DNA from: Planctomycetales bacterium
GTDB lineage: Bacteria; Planctomycetota; Planctomycetia; Pirellulales; Pirellulaceae
Reading direction: 5' to 3'
NCBI GenBank assembly: GCA_020426955.1
Contig: JAGQOZ010000003.1
Coordinates: 2,643-39,818, forward strand
DNA length: 37,176 bases
The notes below the pieces were generated by a model that did not search any database, had not been told where the DNA came from, and saw nothing but the letters and a program-made list of their open reading frames with translations. Positions 1 through 8,908 of this stretch are shown in pieces (the first letter of the stretch is position 1; the number at the start of each line of letters is the position of its first letter). Position numbers and translations under genes: made by a program.

Positions 1-2
1 TG

Positions 3-218
3 GAACGATTGCTTTTTGATACCACAACGCCTGAATTGTCGAAATCGTTTTGGGGTTACTACGCGAGTGAGTATCAGTTCATCGAAAAAGCCAACTTTGT
101 GTCGAACCATCGATTGGCTCGCAGCGTACGAACAGCCGCTCTTGCTGCGAACGGTGTCTGTATCGCAGGCGGATTTGTCGGCGAGCGGCCTCTATTGCTT
201 TTGATGGTTTCCGTCTGA
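3..218 (+). CDS. possible 3' end of an unknown gene (partial)
   Basis: A frame is open from the first bases of the window to a TGA at 216-218, giving about 71 residues with a mixed, protein-like composition and no recognised motif. A second frame, open from base 1 to a stop at 202-204, is about equally long, so the choice is uncertain. It could be the tail of a gene that begins outside the window, or noncoding sequence before the next gene. No function is proposed. Confidence 0.2.
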   Translation, partial: ERLLFDTTTPELSKSFWGYYASEYQFIEKANFVSNHRLARSVRTAALAANGVCIAGGFVGERPLLLLMVSV

Positions 219-258
219 AGACGGAGCTGTAAACACCAACGGTATCGAGCATTTCAAC

Positions 259-1269
259 GTGGAACGTACCTTCTTATTCATCGTTCGATCCTTTCAGCAA
301 AGTTCGATCTACACTAAGCTGATCGGGATTGTCTTGGCGTTGTTATTGGTTCCATACGGCGCCAGTCGGTTGGCGAGTCCCTGGCGGCAACTGAAATGTC
401 GCGAACTTCCGGCGTCCATCGTCGCTCGTTCCCAGCCTGACGTTGCAGCCACTTCGCCAAGTTCGCTGCGAATCGGCTGCTACAACATTGCTCATGGCCG
501 AGGCCTCGCGGAATCGAACCATGACGGCGGTGATAGTGCGGTTCGCACGGAACGTTTGAAACAGATTGCTCAGTACCTGGACTCGCAAGACTTGGACGTC
601 ATTGTCTTAAACGAAGTCGACTTTGGCAGCAGCTGGAGCTATGGCGTGAACCAAGCAGAAGTCTTGGCTCAGGAAGCTGGTTTTCCGTATTGGACCGAAC
701 AGCGGAACTTGGACTTTCGATTGCTGGCATGGACATGGCGGTTCGGCAATGCCATTCTATCCAAGCGTCCCATTCAGGACGCTGGCGTTATCAATCTGCC
801 GGGGTATGCGGCGTGGGAGACTGTGCTGGCGGGAAAAAAACGAGCACATTGGGCGGACGTGCGGTTTGGTGACACTTCGGTTCGCATCGCGGCGGTTCAC
901 TTGAGTCATCGAGCGGAAGAGGTGCGAGTGGCATCGGCGGAGGAGTTGATTCAGCAGGCGGACGCTGCGAATCGTCCGTTCTTGGTGCTGGGCGACATGA
1001 ATTCGACCCCAGTTGATTATCCGGGCCATACAGCGGACGCCGCTGGTCGCAACGCCATGGATTTACTGCGAACCAAATTTCAGACGTGCCCTTCGCTTCA
1101 GCCCGACGCCGAGGAATTCTATACGTATCGAACCGACAGGCCGAATCGCATGATTGACTGGATCCTGCTGCCGTCGTCGTTTCGCTTTGACGAATATCAC
1201 GTGCACACCGTCGAATATTCTGACCATCGACTGGTGTCGGCCCGCGTCACATGGTTTGCGGATCCGTAG
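259..1269 (+). CDS. endonuclease/exonuclease/phosphatase-fold family protein
   Basis: 336 aa from a GTG start. The protein belongs to the metal-dependent EEP phosphodiesterase superfamily (DNase I, exonuclease III and inositol phosphatase relatives). Its catalytic motifs are all visible and in order: N76 in GCYNIAHG, E119 in LNEVDF, H214 in AVHLSH, D246 and N248 in LGDMNS, D300 in MIDWILL and the terminal D322-H323 in YSDHR. Residues 20-38 form one hydrophobic segment, so the enzyme is probably membrane-anchored with its domain outside the cytoplasm, as in many EEP proteins annotated only at superfamily level. The substrate cannot be read from the sequence; a nuclease, a phospholipase or another phosphodiesterase are all possible. 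The start has only a weak ribosome binding site and no good internal alternative. It is followed by a convergent haloperoxidase gene. Confidence 0.85.
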   Translation: MERTFLFIVRSFQQSSIYTKLIGIVLALLLVPYGASRLASPWRQLKCRELPASIVARSQPDVAATSPSSLRIGCYNIAHGRGLAESNHDGGDSAVRTERLKQIAQYLDSQDLDVIVLNEVDFGSSWSYGVNQAEVLAQEAGFPYWTEQRNLDFRLLAWTWRFGNAILSKRPIQDAGVINLPGYAAWETVLAGKKRAHWADVRFGDTSVRIAAVHLSHRAEEVRVASAEELIQQADAANRPFLVLGDMNSTPVDYPGHTADAAGRNAMDLLRTKFQTCPSLQPDAEEFYTYRTDRPNRMIDWILLPSSFRFDEYHVHTVEYSDHRLVSARVTWFADP

Positions 1270-1570
1270 TTTGCGGAGCCGGCAGACCAGGGCTGTAGCT
1301 GCATTTGGAAGAAATCTAAACCATTGCTGTGTAAACACTTAGTGGTCTTGCCAAAAATCGTGACAGACGTTTCCGTTAATATGATTAGAAAGTCCAATCG
1401 AGATCGCGCGAGTCAGGGAGATCGTGCGGTTGGCTGGTTCATTCACGCGACAGGCACTTTCAGGTTCGACGCTTTAACCACGTGCTGCGATTCATTCGCG
1501 GATCTTCGAACCTGGAGTGCCGTTGCTTTTGAACGTCTGGCACGGCACAGCTGGTTCGCGATTTGTGGTT
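1270..1570. other. intergenic region between convergent genes
   Basis: About 300 bases between two convergent stops. No convincing gene is seen; the open frames here have no ribosome binding site and are partly antisense to the haloperoxidase gene. No clear T-tailed terminator was found for either flanking gene. Confidence 0.5.
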
Positions 1571-3814
1571 TTAGTTCAACGTTCTTCGTCCCCGCGAAAT
1601 CAGGGTCAACACGGCTATGCTCAGCAGTACAACGCTGGATGGTTCCGGCACGCTGGAAATGGCGAAGACTCCGTTATTGGCGGCCGCTTCGTTCAATCGA
1701 TTGATGACCAGCAGCGCGTCCAACGGTACGACAAGTCCATCGTCATTGACGTCAAAAAAGTAGGGTGGAATCTTGCCTGAATTGTCCGGCAGAACGCCAT
1801 CGGACGAGTAAGCGGGACGGTCCAGTTCGTTCAAAACAATCTGCGCGTCGATGGGTGACACAAAGCCGTCATTATTGATGTCTCGAGTGTAAACTTCGTT
1901 GCACCAATTCAGGCCGTCCCAGACAAATTCGTCGGTCGCTTTTTCGTAGGCTTCGATCCCAATTTCCGCACCCATGATCCGTCCGGCAAAGTCGTCGGCG
2001 GGTACATGAATGCCGCCCCAGAGACGCGAAATCCCGGCTTCGTCCGCCGCGTCGTAATAGGTAGCCCATTGCAGCGTCACTGCGGAAGTCGGGCCGTCTT
2101 CAAAGTCCAAGTAATCAACATCGAACGTCTGTTCACCCAAACCGCCAGGGAAGTATTCGCTGCCCGTGAAATGCGTCAGCACTTCCGCCGCCGCTCGACT
2201 AAACGTACTATGCCCCGACACATATGCTGCGAATGCCGGCGTCACAAAGTTGTCCGCTTGGTACGGCACCCAGTTTTCGGCCAAGATCCATTTCACTCCA
2301 CTAACTTGATTGTCCGGATCGGCCGGTTCGTGATTCCAAGACTGAATCACAATCTTGCCCACCATTTCTGATTCCGAATAGTATTCCACAAACCGTCCAT
2401 CGGCATCTCGATTGGCGTTGATATACGCATTGCGATGTCGACCGCCCTGGGCAATCGAATCGGCGGTGATGACTTCAATCAAATCTTCTTCCAACGGCAA
2501 ACCGTCAGGATGATAAGACGGCCCATTCGGATTGGAAGACTGTCCCAAACTCCCTTGGTACCGAATCATGGTAATGGGTCGCACGTAATCGTATTCGGCC
2601 TTCGCGCCCCAGGCAGCGACGGCCGCATCGTGAACGGCGCCATTGAGGGCCAAATACATTTTGACGTCCCATTCGAGCGCTCCGACGGTTCGACCTTCGC
2701 CACCAATCTTTCGATCCAATAGTCCACTGTCGGCAACTTCATTGGCCAGGACGTTCCAGTGTCCTGGCGGCGTTTCCGAATTTGGACCGTCCGCCCAGAA
2801 TTCGGCCAGAATGCGACCGTAATCGGCCGACTTTACCATGTTCTGGGCGTACGGTTGACCGGTGACCGGATTGACCGAATAACCTTGGTTGTCGTGCGTG
2901 CCTAATGGCCGATTGCCATTGACCGATGGCGAAATGTTAATCATTTCCGCGCCTGCACCCTGCGACGGATCGAGCCAACTGCTGTACCGAATCAACTGAA
3001 CGGCGCTTTGTCGATAGTCAGCGTCGCCAGCTCCATTCAGCTGAGGCGGTTGTCCTGGGTCAATGTCGGACCAACTATACGGTCCGGTCGCACTGTTCAT
3101 GGCGAACGTGGTCACGCTGCCCCAATGAGGACCGATGAATGTTTGCAGATCGTCGCCTTCCAGTTCGTTTTGTGTGACTGCCGAATTCAGAAACAGCGGT
3201 TGCCAACGATTCGGATCGGCCAGGGGTGGCGCGTCGGGTGTTACTAGCCCGGGATAGTCGACGACCATGGGCACGTTGACGGGCGCATAACCGGTTGTGT
3301 CGATGTAGCCATTCGCTTCATTCGAACCATCGGCCAGGGAATTCGACAGAATCAAATTGGCAATCCGATTTCCAACCGCCGCAGGTGAATCGCCAACCGT
3401 GGTGGTAATGTTCGCGTCATAGCCCAAGTCATTCATTAATCCGTCAAAGATGGCCTGAGACGCTGCGGGATCTACCGCGTGTTGGTAGCGTTCGCTGAGA
3501 ACTCGATACGCCGCGTAGCTGATCGCTTCGTTGCGAGCTTGCGAAACATTGATGCCGTCGACGGATTGTTTGTCCGTGAAAAAATGGCCTCCTGCCACTG
3601 CGTCATACGTAGCCCATGCGTCATACATGGCGGCCGAAGTATGGTACAGGTTTCGCGAATGAACCGTGGGCGCAGGAAAGTCAATACGAATGGCGTCTAG
3701 CAATGCTTCATCCCATAAGCGAGCGACCGTTTGTCCCGACGCTGCTGGTACGACTAACACGAACATAAGAAGTCCTGCCCATGCGGATCGAACCATACGT
3801 AATCTGTCGTTCAT
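1571..3814 (-). CDS. vanadium-dependent haloperoxidase-type PAP2 protein with dockerin repeat and PEP-CTERM tail
   Basis: 747 aa. The active-site residues of vanadium chloroperoxidases and the related PAP2 acid phosphatases can be placed: K405 and R412-P413 (K-x6-RP), S533-G534-H535 (here VSGH rather than PSGH), and R597 and H603 in SRLWGGIH, with the R-x5-H spacing of the fungal enzyme. Residues 1-27 are a signal peptide ending ASG. Residues 645-709 hold two dockerin-like calcium loops (DINNDGFVSPID and DVNDDGLVVPLD). Residues 722-747 are a PEP-CTERM sorting tail: VPEP, a hydrophobic stretch, then RGRR. The product is therefore exported and probably processed by an exosortase. The ATG follows AGGAAG at a good distance. 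Halide oxidation is the likeliest activity, but a phosphatase with the same fold cannot be excluded. Confidence 0.87.
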   Translation of the reverse strand: MNDRLRMVRSAWAGLLMFVLVVPAASGQTVARLWDEALLDAIRIDFPAPTVHSRNLYHTSAAMYDAWATYDAVAGGHFFTDKQSVDGINVSQARNEAISYAAYRVLSERYQHAVDPAASQAIFDGLMNDLGYDANITTTVGDSPAAVGNRIANLILSNSLADGSNEANGYIDTTGYAPVNVPMVVDYPGLVTPDAPPLADPNRWQPLFLNSAVTQNELEGDDLQTFIGPHWGSVTTFAMNSATGPYSWSDIDPGQPPQLNGAGDADYRQSAVQLIRYSSWLDPSQGAGAEMINISPSVNGNRPLGTHDNQGYSVNPVTGQPYAQNMVKSADYGRILAEFWADGPNSETPPGHWNVLANEVADSGLLDRKIGGEGRTVGALEWDVKMYLALNGAVHDAAVAAWGAKAEYDYVRPITMIRYQGSLGQSSNPNGPSYHPDGLPLEEDLIEVITADSIAQGGRHRNAYINANRDADGRFVEYYSESEMVGKIVIQSWNHEPADPDNQVSGVKWILAENWVPYQADNFVTPAFAAYVSGHSTFSRAAAEVLTHFTGSEYFPGGLGEQTFDVDYLDFEDGPTSAVTLQWATYYDAADEAGISRLWGGIHVPADDFAGRIMGAEIGIEAYEKATDEFVWDGLNWCNEVYTRDINNDGFVSPIDAQIVLNELDRPAYSSDGVLPDNSGKIPPYFFDVNDDGLVVPLDALLVINRLNEAAANNGVFAISSVPEPSSVVLLSIAVLTLISRGRRTLN

Positions 3815-4254
3815 AAGTCTTCCTGAAAGAATCAGAGGATTGACATCGGGCCGAGCGGGTCAGGTGCGAGATATCAAGTAGCGGAGTTACCTGCTTGGCT
3901 TTTTCCGGCGCAAATTTCCTGCACAGTTCCAACAAGGATGTTGGCGCTGAAATCACACGAGAAACGTCTGTCTATTGTTCTCGGGCAGAAAATCGCCGTC
4001 AAGGAAACAGGTACGGACAAATTAAGCCCATTTCGGTCAAGCCACCTCGACTGCCAATTGCAATGAATATGGTGTCTATAACGACAGTAATGTCCGCTGC
4101 GCTTGAATTTATTGCAGTCGCTCGGCTTTCCGTCGAACCACGTTAACAAAAAGCTATTTTTTGAGTGCGGACATCCCGTTACCCAACACAAATACATCGC
4201 TTATACGCAATTTTGGGGCGCTGTTTGGCCAGAATACTGGGAGCCAATTCAAAG
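3815..4254. other. intergenic region between divergent genes
   Basis: About 440 bases between the haloperoxidase (minus) and the glycosyltransferase (plus). It should carry the promoters of both, but no clear -35/-10 pair stood out. The short open frames here lack ribosome binding sites. A GTG at 4165 would extend the glycosyltransferase by 30 residues of unlike composition, which is why it is left as intergenic. Confidence 0.45.
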
Positions 4255-5325
4255 ATGAGTTCTATGCCCAACCCGTCACAATTAATTTCCTTCATCGTTC
4301 CACTGATGAACGAAGAAGACACGCTGGTCGAACTATATGACGGCATTGCGAAGCACGTACCGGCAGATTCGCAGTTTGAAGTCATCTTTGTGGACGATGG
4401 CAGTTCGGACAATTCGTGGCAGATCGTGCAGTCGCTGGTGGAAGTCTATCGTGACAACGTACGAGGCATTCGATTTCGCGCCAATCGAGGCAAAGCGGCG
4501 GCGTTGACGGCCGGCTACCGAGCGGCTCGAGGCAGCATTGTCTTCACCATGGACGCCGATCTACAGGATGATCCCAAAGAGATTCCTCGATTCTTGGACG
4601 AACTTGCAAGGGGATTTGACCTAGTCAGCGGCTGGAAAAAGAAGCGGCACGATCCGTGGCACAAAGTTTTGCCGAGCCGAATTTTCAATTGGATGCTGAG
4701 CCGAGTCAGTGGTGTCAAACTGCACGACCACAATTGCGGATTCAAATGCTACCGCAAAGAACTGGTCGACGAACTCACGCTTTACGGCGAACTCCATCGC
4801 ATGGTTCCTTCACTGGCAAAGATGAAGGGTTTTCGCTGCAGTGAAATTGTCGTCGACCACCATGCACGTCAGTTCGGAAAAAGCAAATACGGCATCGAAC
4901 GCTTCCTTCGAGGTTTCAGCGACATGTTAACGGTGGGGTTTCAGCGACGTTTTGGCGAACGCCCTTCGCACCCAATCAACGGTATTGGCGTGACTATCCT
5001 GGCAGTTGCCGTGTCGCTTATCGGCATTGGTTTTCTGTCCGGTGTCACTCGAATTCAAGGCCTATTGTGTGTCCTGTTTGGACTTGTGGTGGGGTGCATG
5101 GGGATTGCCACCTTTTTGGTGGGTCAGATTGGTGAAATGATTATTCGCGGCGGTTTGTCCTCTCAAAAACTGCCAGTTGTGGAAGACATTGGATTGGATC
5201 AATTTTCGAAACAACCGATATCGCTTTCCTACGTAGAAATAGGGAAAAAGGCGACATCGGAACGGATTCTGGAAAAATCTGAGATTGGGTCCGAACCATG
5301 TCATACCGATCGCGTATCCAATTAA
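4255..5325 (+). CDS. family-2 glycosyltransferase, polyprenyl-phosphate sugar transferase type (DPM1/GtrB-like)
   Basis: 356 aa from the ATG at 4255. The N-terminal GT-A domain begins SFIVPLMNEEDTL and contains FVDDGSSDNSW and the donor- and metal-binding DADLQDDP, followed by the family segment NCGFKCYRKEL. Two hydrophobic segments near the C-terminus anchor it to the membrane. Known relatives transfer mannose, glucose or aminosugars from nucleotide sugars onto a polyprenyl phosphate carrier on the cytoplasmic side, supplying flippase and surface-polysaccharide pathways. The sugar here is unknown. The start was chosen because homology begins immediately after it; the GTG at 4165 is the alternative. 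A strong terminator follows, so it appears to be a single-gene unit. The last roughly 45 residues lack domain features. Confidence 0.88.
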   Translation: MSSMPNPSQLISFIVPLMNEEDTLVELYDGIAKHVPADSQFEVIFVDDGSSDNSWQIVQSLVEVYRDNVRGIRFRANRGKAAALTAGYRAARGSIVFTMDADLQDDPKEIPRFLDELARGFDLVSGWKKKRHDPWHKVLPSRIFNWMLSRVSGVKLHDHNCGFKCYRKELVDELTLYGELHRMVPSLAKMKGFRCSEIVVDHHARQFGKSKYGIERFLRGFSDMLTVGFQRRFGERPSHPINGIGVTILAVAVSLIGIGFLSGVTRIQGLLCVLFGLVVGCMGIATFLVGQIGEMIIRGGLSSQKLPVVEDIGLDQFSKQPISLSYVEIGKKATSERILEKSEIGSEPCHTDRVSN

Positions 5326-5359
5326 ACAAAGACGCCTTCTTTTTCCTCCCTCAAAGCCG

Positions 5360-5395
5360 AGCCTCGTTAGCGAAAGTTAACGAGGCTTTGTTTTT
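5360..5395 (+). terminator. intrinsic terminator after the glycosyltransferase
   Basis: A perfect inverted repeat, AGCCTCGTTA (5360-5369) against TAACGAGGCT (5378-5387), closes an eight-base loop and runs into a T-rich tail, TTTGTTTTT. It lies 35 bases after the stop codon of the glycosyltransferase gene. Confidence 0.9.
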
Positions 5396-5414
5396 GCGCT
5401 GCGGCCCGTGTTGG

Positions 5415-5445
5415 TTGCGGTGCGAACGAATCTGGTTGGTATACT
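5415..5445 (+). promoter_or_regulatory. probable sigma-70-type promoter of the TGS GTPase gene
   Basis: A TATACT box at 5440-5445 is preceded by TG-G, giving an extended -10 element. A TTGCGG lies upstream at 5415-5420, but its 19-base spacing is long. Transcription would start near 5452, about 45 bases before the ATG at 5496 and just after the preceding terminator. Confidence 0.4.
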
Positions 5446-5495
5446 TCCGATTCGCCTAGTTTATCTCGACCGGTTCCAATGGATTTTGACCTGTT

Positions 5496-6485
5496 ATGCC
5501 TGCCAATCTCACGCCGCAATATCGGAAGGCGGAAGATGCGTTTCGTCGCGCTCAATCAGTGGAGGACGAGCTTCGTTGTTTGATTGTAATGCTGCAGGAA
5601 CTGCCCAAGCACAAAGGGACAGACAAACTGCAGGCGGAACTGCGGAAGCGAATTAGCGAAACCAAGAAGGCGGTGGATGCAGCCAAGTCGGGCAAACGAG
5701 GATTTGGGATTCGCATTCCGCATCAAGGGGCAGGACGAATCGTGCTGGTGGGCGGCCCTAATGCGGGCAAGAGCCAATTTCTAAAACAGGTGACTCGTGC
5801 CACAACCGTAGTGGCCGAATATCCGTTTTCCACCACAGAACCACAGGCGGCCATGATGCCGTGGGAAGATGTGATGATTCAGTTGGTGGACACGCCGCCC
5901 ATCACGACTGATTTTCTGGAGCCGTACATGCAGGGCCTGATTCGCGGCGCCGATTTGGTCTTGATGATGGTAGATGGCAGTTCGCCGGCCGGAATGACTG
6001 GCTTTCAAGATGCTTGGCGCCGGATTGAAGCAACTCGGACTCGGCTAGGTCACTCTTCCTATTTAGACGAACGCGATATCGGCGTTTCCTACACGCGAAC
6101 CATCATTGCGGTCAACAAGGCCGACTTGGCCGAAACTGCCGACGGCGTGCTTTCATTGCGGCGAATTGCGCCCGATACATTGCCGATCGAAATCATCAGT
6201 GCAAAAACGGGGCAGGGCGTAGAGCGGCTAACGAAACAACTGTTCGCAGCGCTGGATGTGGTTCGCGTTTATACGAAATCGCCGAATGAAAAACAGCCGC
6301 AGATGCGAGACCCGTTTACGATTCGCAGCGGCAGCACGCTAATGGAATTGGCGGAATTAGTCCACCAGGACTTTGCGAAAGGACTGAAGTTTGCGAAAGT
6401 CTGGGGCTCGGCCGTGCATCCAGGCACGGTTGTCAAAGCTAACTATCAACCTCAAGATCAAGACATTATCGAATTGCACCTGTAG
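5496..6485 (+). CDS. TGS-domain GTPase of the DRG/Obg-like group
   Basis: 329 aa. A helical N-terminal region (about 1-65) leads into a GTPase domain with G1 GGPNAGKS (86-93), G3 DTPP (132-135), G4 NKAD (207-210) and G5 SAK (235-237). A C-terminal TGS domain (about 272-329) follows, ending with the usual hydrophobic strand (DIIELHL). This order is that of the DRG/Obg-like GTPases, many of which act in translation or ribosome-associated processes; the exact role here is unknown. The G3 motif is DTPP rather than the common DxPG, so glycine is replaced by proline at a switch II position. The polX start follows 40 bases downstream on the same strand without a terminator, so the two are probably co-transcribed. 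Confidence 0.85.
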   Translation: MPANLTPQYRKAEDAFRRAQSVEDELRCLIVMLQELPKHKGTDKLQAELRKRISETKKAVDAAKSGKRGFGIRIPHQGAGRIVLVGGPNAGKSQFLKQVTRATTVVAEYPFSTTEPQAAMMPWEDVMIQLVDTPPITTDFLEPYMQGLIRGADLVLMMVDGSSPAGMTGFQDAWRRIEATRTRLGHSSYLDERDIGVSYTRTIIAVNKADLAETADGVLSLRRIAPDTLPIEIISAKTGQGVERLTKQLFAALDVVRVYTKSPNEKQPQMRDPFTIRSGSTLMELAELVHQDFAKGLKFAKVWGSAVHPGTVVKANYQPQDQDIIELHL

Positions 6486-6525
6486 CCTCGAAACTGGTTT
6501 TGTAGTCGTAAGGAAAACGCTTGCC

Positions 6526-8265
6526 ATGAGTTCGATGACCAACACCAAGATTGCGGAGAAGTTCGAGCAAATTGCCGACTTGTTGGAATTTCAAGGATCT
6601 AACCCGTTTCGCATTCGCGCGTATCGCAATGGCGCCAAGGTGATTCGCGATTATCCGGTCTCTATGGCGTCGCTGATTGAAGACGAACAGAAAGACCTCA
6701 CCTCCATCGACGGTATCGGCAAGGACTTAGCGGAAAAGTGCCAGACGTTGGTGCAAACCGGTTCGCTGCCGATGCTGGACGAATTGCTGGCTGAAATTCC
6801 TAAGACGGTGTTGGATCTGTTACGAGTTCCCGGTCTTGGCCCGAAGAAAGCAGCCGCCGTCCACAAAGAACTAGGTGTGGCCACTCTGGAGGAACTGAAG
6901 GCGGCATGCGAAGCCGGAGAAGTCCAAAAGCTGAAAGGCTTTGGCGCAAAGACCGAGCAAGCAATTCTGGGCGGACTAAGCATCGCGTCGGCCGCCAACA
7001 AACGAATTTTGTGGATCAAGGCCAACGCTATTGCAGAACAGCTTCGAACACATATGAACGCTTGTGCGGCTATTGAAAAATTTGACTTTGCGGGAAGTTA
7101 TCGGCGAGGCAAGGAGACGATTGGCGACCTGGATATTTTGGCCGTTTCTACCGACGCCGATGCCGTGATGGATCACTTCGCAACGTTTGAAGATATCGCT
7201 TCGGTGATTGGCCGAGGCGGCACCAAAATGTCCGTTCGCTTGGAAAATGGGTTTCAGGTAGACTTGCGCGTGGTCAGTCATGAATCGTTTGGCGCAGCAA
7301 TGCAGTACTTTACGGGTTCCAAAGAGCACAACGTGATTGTCCGGGGCATTGCCAAAAAACGGGGTCTGAAGGTCAACGAATACGGCGTTTTCAAGACTAA
7401 CGATGATCAAGACGAATATGTTGCCGGCGGTAGCGAAGAAGATGTTTACGCCGCCTTGGGATTGCCTTGCTTCCCGCCGGAACTGCGAGAGGCTCGGCGC
7501 GAATTCGACTGGGCCGCAGCAGGTCAACTGCCCGACCTTATTCAGCTTAAGGACATCAAAGCCGACTTGCACATGCACACCGTCGCGACCGATGGTAAGG
7601 CCACAATCCAGCAGATGATTGCGGCGGCACAGGATCGCGGCCTGAAGTACATTGCGATTACCGATCATTCCAAACGAGTGAGCATGGCGAACGGACTGGA
7701 CGAATCGCGGTTGTTGCAGCAGTGGCAAGAAATTGATCGCATCAATGAAGATCTGCAAAAGTCATTTCACGTCCTGAAGGGAATCGAATGTGACATTTTG
7801 GAAGCGGGTGGCATGGACCTCAGCGACGAAGTCTTAGCACAAGCAGATTGGGTCATTGCCAGCGTGCACTATGGCCAGAAACAGCCCAAAGCCAAGATCA
7901 CCGCAAGGATTTTGGGCGCTATCCAAAATCCGTACGTCACCATGATTGCTCATCCCACTGGCCGGTTGCTAAACAAACGAGAACCGTATGAAGTGGATCT
8001 GGATCAAGTGTTTGCCGCGGCTGCCGAACATGGCACGCTAATGGAACTGAATGCAAATCCCTATCGATTGGATTTGGATGATGTCTTCTGCGGCATGGCC
8101 AAGGATCATGGAATCCCGATTGTGATTAACACGGATGCGCACAGTGTGGATGGACTGGACGTGATGGTGTGCGGGATCCAGCAAGCACGACGAGCGGGTT
8201 TGACGAAGCATGATGTTGCGAATACCCGGACGTGGAATCAGTTGCAGAAGCTGCTTCGTAAGTAG
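6526..8265 (+). CDS. polX: DNA polymerase X with PHP domain (PolX)
   Basis: 579 aa. Helix-hairpin-helix segments (IDGIGKDLAEK and VPGLGPKKAAA) come first. They are followed by a Pol-beta nucleotidyltransferase domain with GSYRRGKETIGDLDIL, whose DLD carries metal ligands, and FQVDLRVV with the third aspartate. The C-terminal PHP domain has DLHMHTVATDG, ITDHSK, GIECDIL, SVHYGQ, IAHPTGRL and NTDAHS, the metal-binding motifs expected of an active PHP nuclease. Bacterial PolX enzymes fill short gaps in base-excision and end-joining repair and carry 3'-5' exonuclease activity in PHP. The ATG at 6526 was chosen because AAGGAAA precedes it; an upstream in-frame start would lie inside the GTPase gene. 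Length is normal for the family. Confidence 0.95.
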   Translation: MSSMTNTKIAEKFEQIADLLEFQGSNPFRIRAYRNGAKVIRDYPVSMASLIEDEQKDLTSIDGIGKDLAEKCQTLVQTGSLPMLDELLAEIPKTVLDLLRVPGLGPKKAAAVHKELGVATLEELKAACEAGEVQKLKGFGAKTEQAILGGLSIASAANKRILWIKANAIAEQLRTHMNACAAIEKFDFAGSYRRGKETIGDLDILAVSTDADAVMDHFATFEDIASVIGRGGTKMSVRLENGFQVDLRVVSHESFGAAMQYFTGSKEHNVIVRGIAKKRGLKVNEYGVFKTNDDQDEYVAGGSEEDVYAALGLPCFPPELREARREFDWAAAGQLPDLIQLKDIKADLHMHTVATDGKATIQQMIAAAQDRGLKYIAITDHSKRVSMANGLDESRLLQQWQEIDRINEDLQKSFHVLKGIECDILEAGGMDLSDEVLAQADWVIASVHYGQKQPKAKITARILGAIQNPYVTMIAHPTGRLLNKREPYEVDLDQVFAAAAEHGTLMELNANPYRLDLDDVFCGMAKDHGIPIVINTDAHSVDGLDVMVCGIQQARRAGLTKHDVANTRTWNQLQKLLRK

Positions 8266-8316
8266 CACCAATTTGTTGGTACGTTTCGGCAAGAATTTCC
8301 GTTGGTTCGCCGAAGT

Positions 8317-8610
8317 TTAGTTACGGCTTTGTGCGTCGTGATAAGCAGCTCGAAAGTGCCAGGGGCGTTTCGATTCAACGATTCGATCCGTGCCGTGACA
8401 TTTCCGACGGTGGTACCACATTCCATAGCCGTACATGGCAGCCAGCAAAACAATCAGCGGCCACAGCAGCGCGTAGACACCAAAGGCACAGATTCGCAAC
8501 GTCCACGAAGGGCGATACCCCTGAACGGGTGCGAACAGCAAGAAGACGACCACTGCCGATATGCAGCCAATCGACAAATATGCCACCGCAAGCCATTGCA
8601 AACCGAGCAT
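8317..8610 (-). CDS. small membrane protein of unknown function
   Basis: 97 aa. Two hydrophobic segments (about residues 7-27 and 40-65) suggest two membrane spans, followed by a basic, His-containing tail (WYHRRKCHG) that should lie in the cytoplasm by the positive-inside rule. A GGAAGG box sits about ten bases before the ATG, which supports it as a real gene. It converges with polX. No family was recognised. A possible stem, TTCGGC against GCCGAA, lies between the two stops but has no T tail. Confidence 0.55.
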   Translation of the reverse strand: MLGLQWLAVAYLSIGCISAVVVFLLFAPVQGYRPSWTLRICAFGVYALLWPLIVLLAAMYGYGMWYHRRKCHGTDRIVESKRPWHFRAAYHDAQSRN

Positions 8611-8908
8611 TGGTTTTTCGCCTTCCGAAAAAGAAGTGACGAATCAGGGAGATGAGAAATCCGCCAACCGGACTTTACTAAATCTTATCGAATTTGGACA
8701 AGCCAATTCGCATTTCTGCCATGGCAAATCAACGCGTTTTCCATACGCAGCGTCCGATTACGCGGAATTCCCTGAAAATACTGGGCTCGACGGCCTGTTC
8801 TTCCCAGCGGCGAACTATCCCATTCGAATCCAAAGGACGTTGGACGCTTAGTAAAGACTGGAGATTTCAGCCGCAATCAATGGCGGCTTGCTGATGCGGA
8901 CTTCTCGC
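8611..8908. other. intergenic region, nothing clear
   Basis: Nearly 300 bases between two minus-strand genes. The short open frames have no ribosome binding site or recognisable content. It probably holds the promoter of the small membrane protein; no confident site was found. Confidence 0.4.

Noticed and set aside
6976-7758. 260-codon minus-strand frame
   Set aside because: Antisense to polX, which shows all polymerase and PHP motifs in the other strand.
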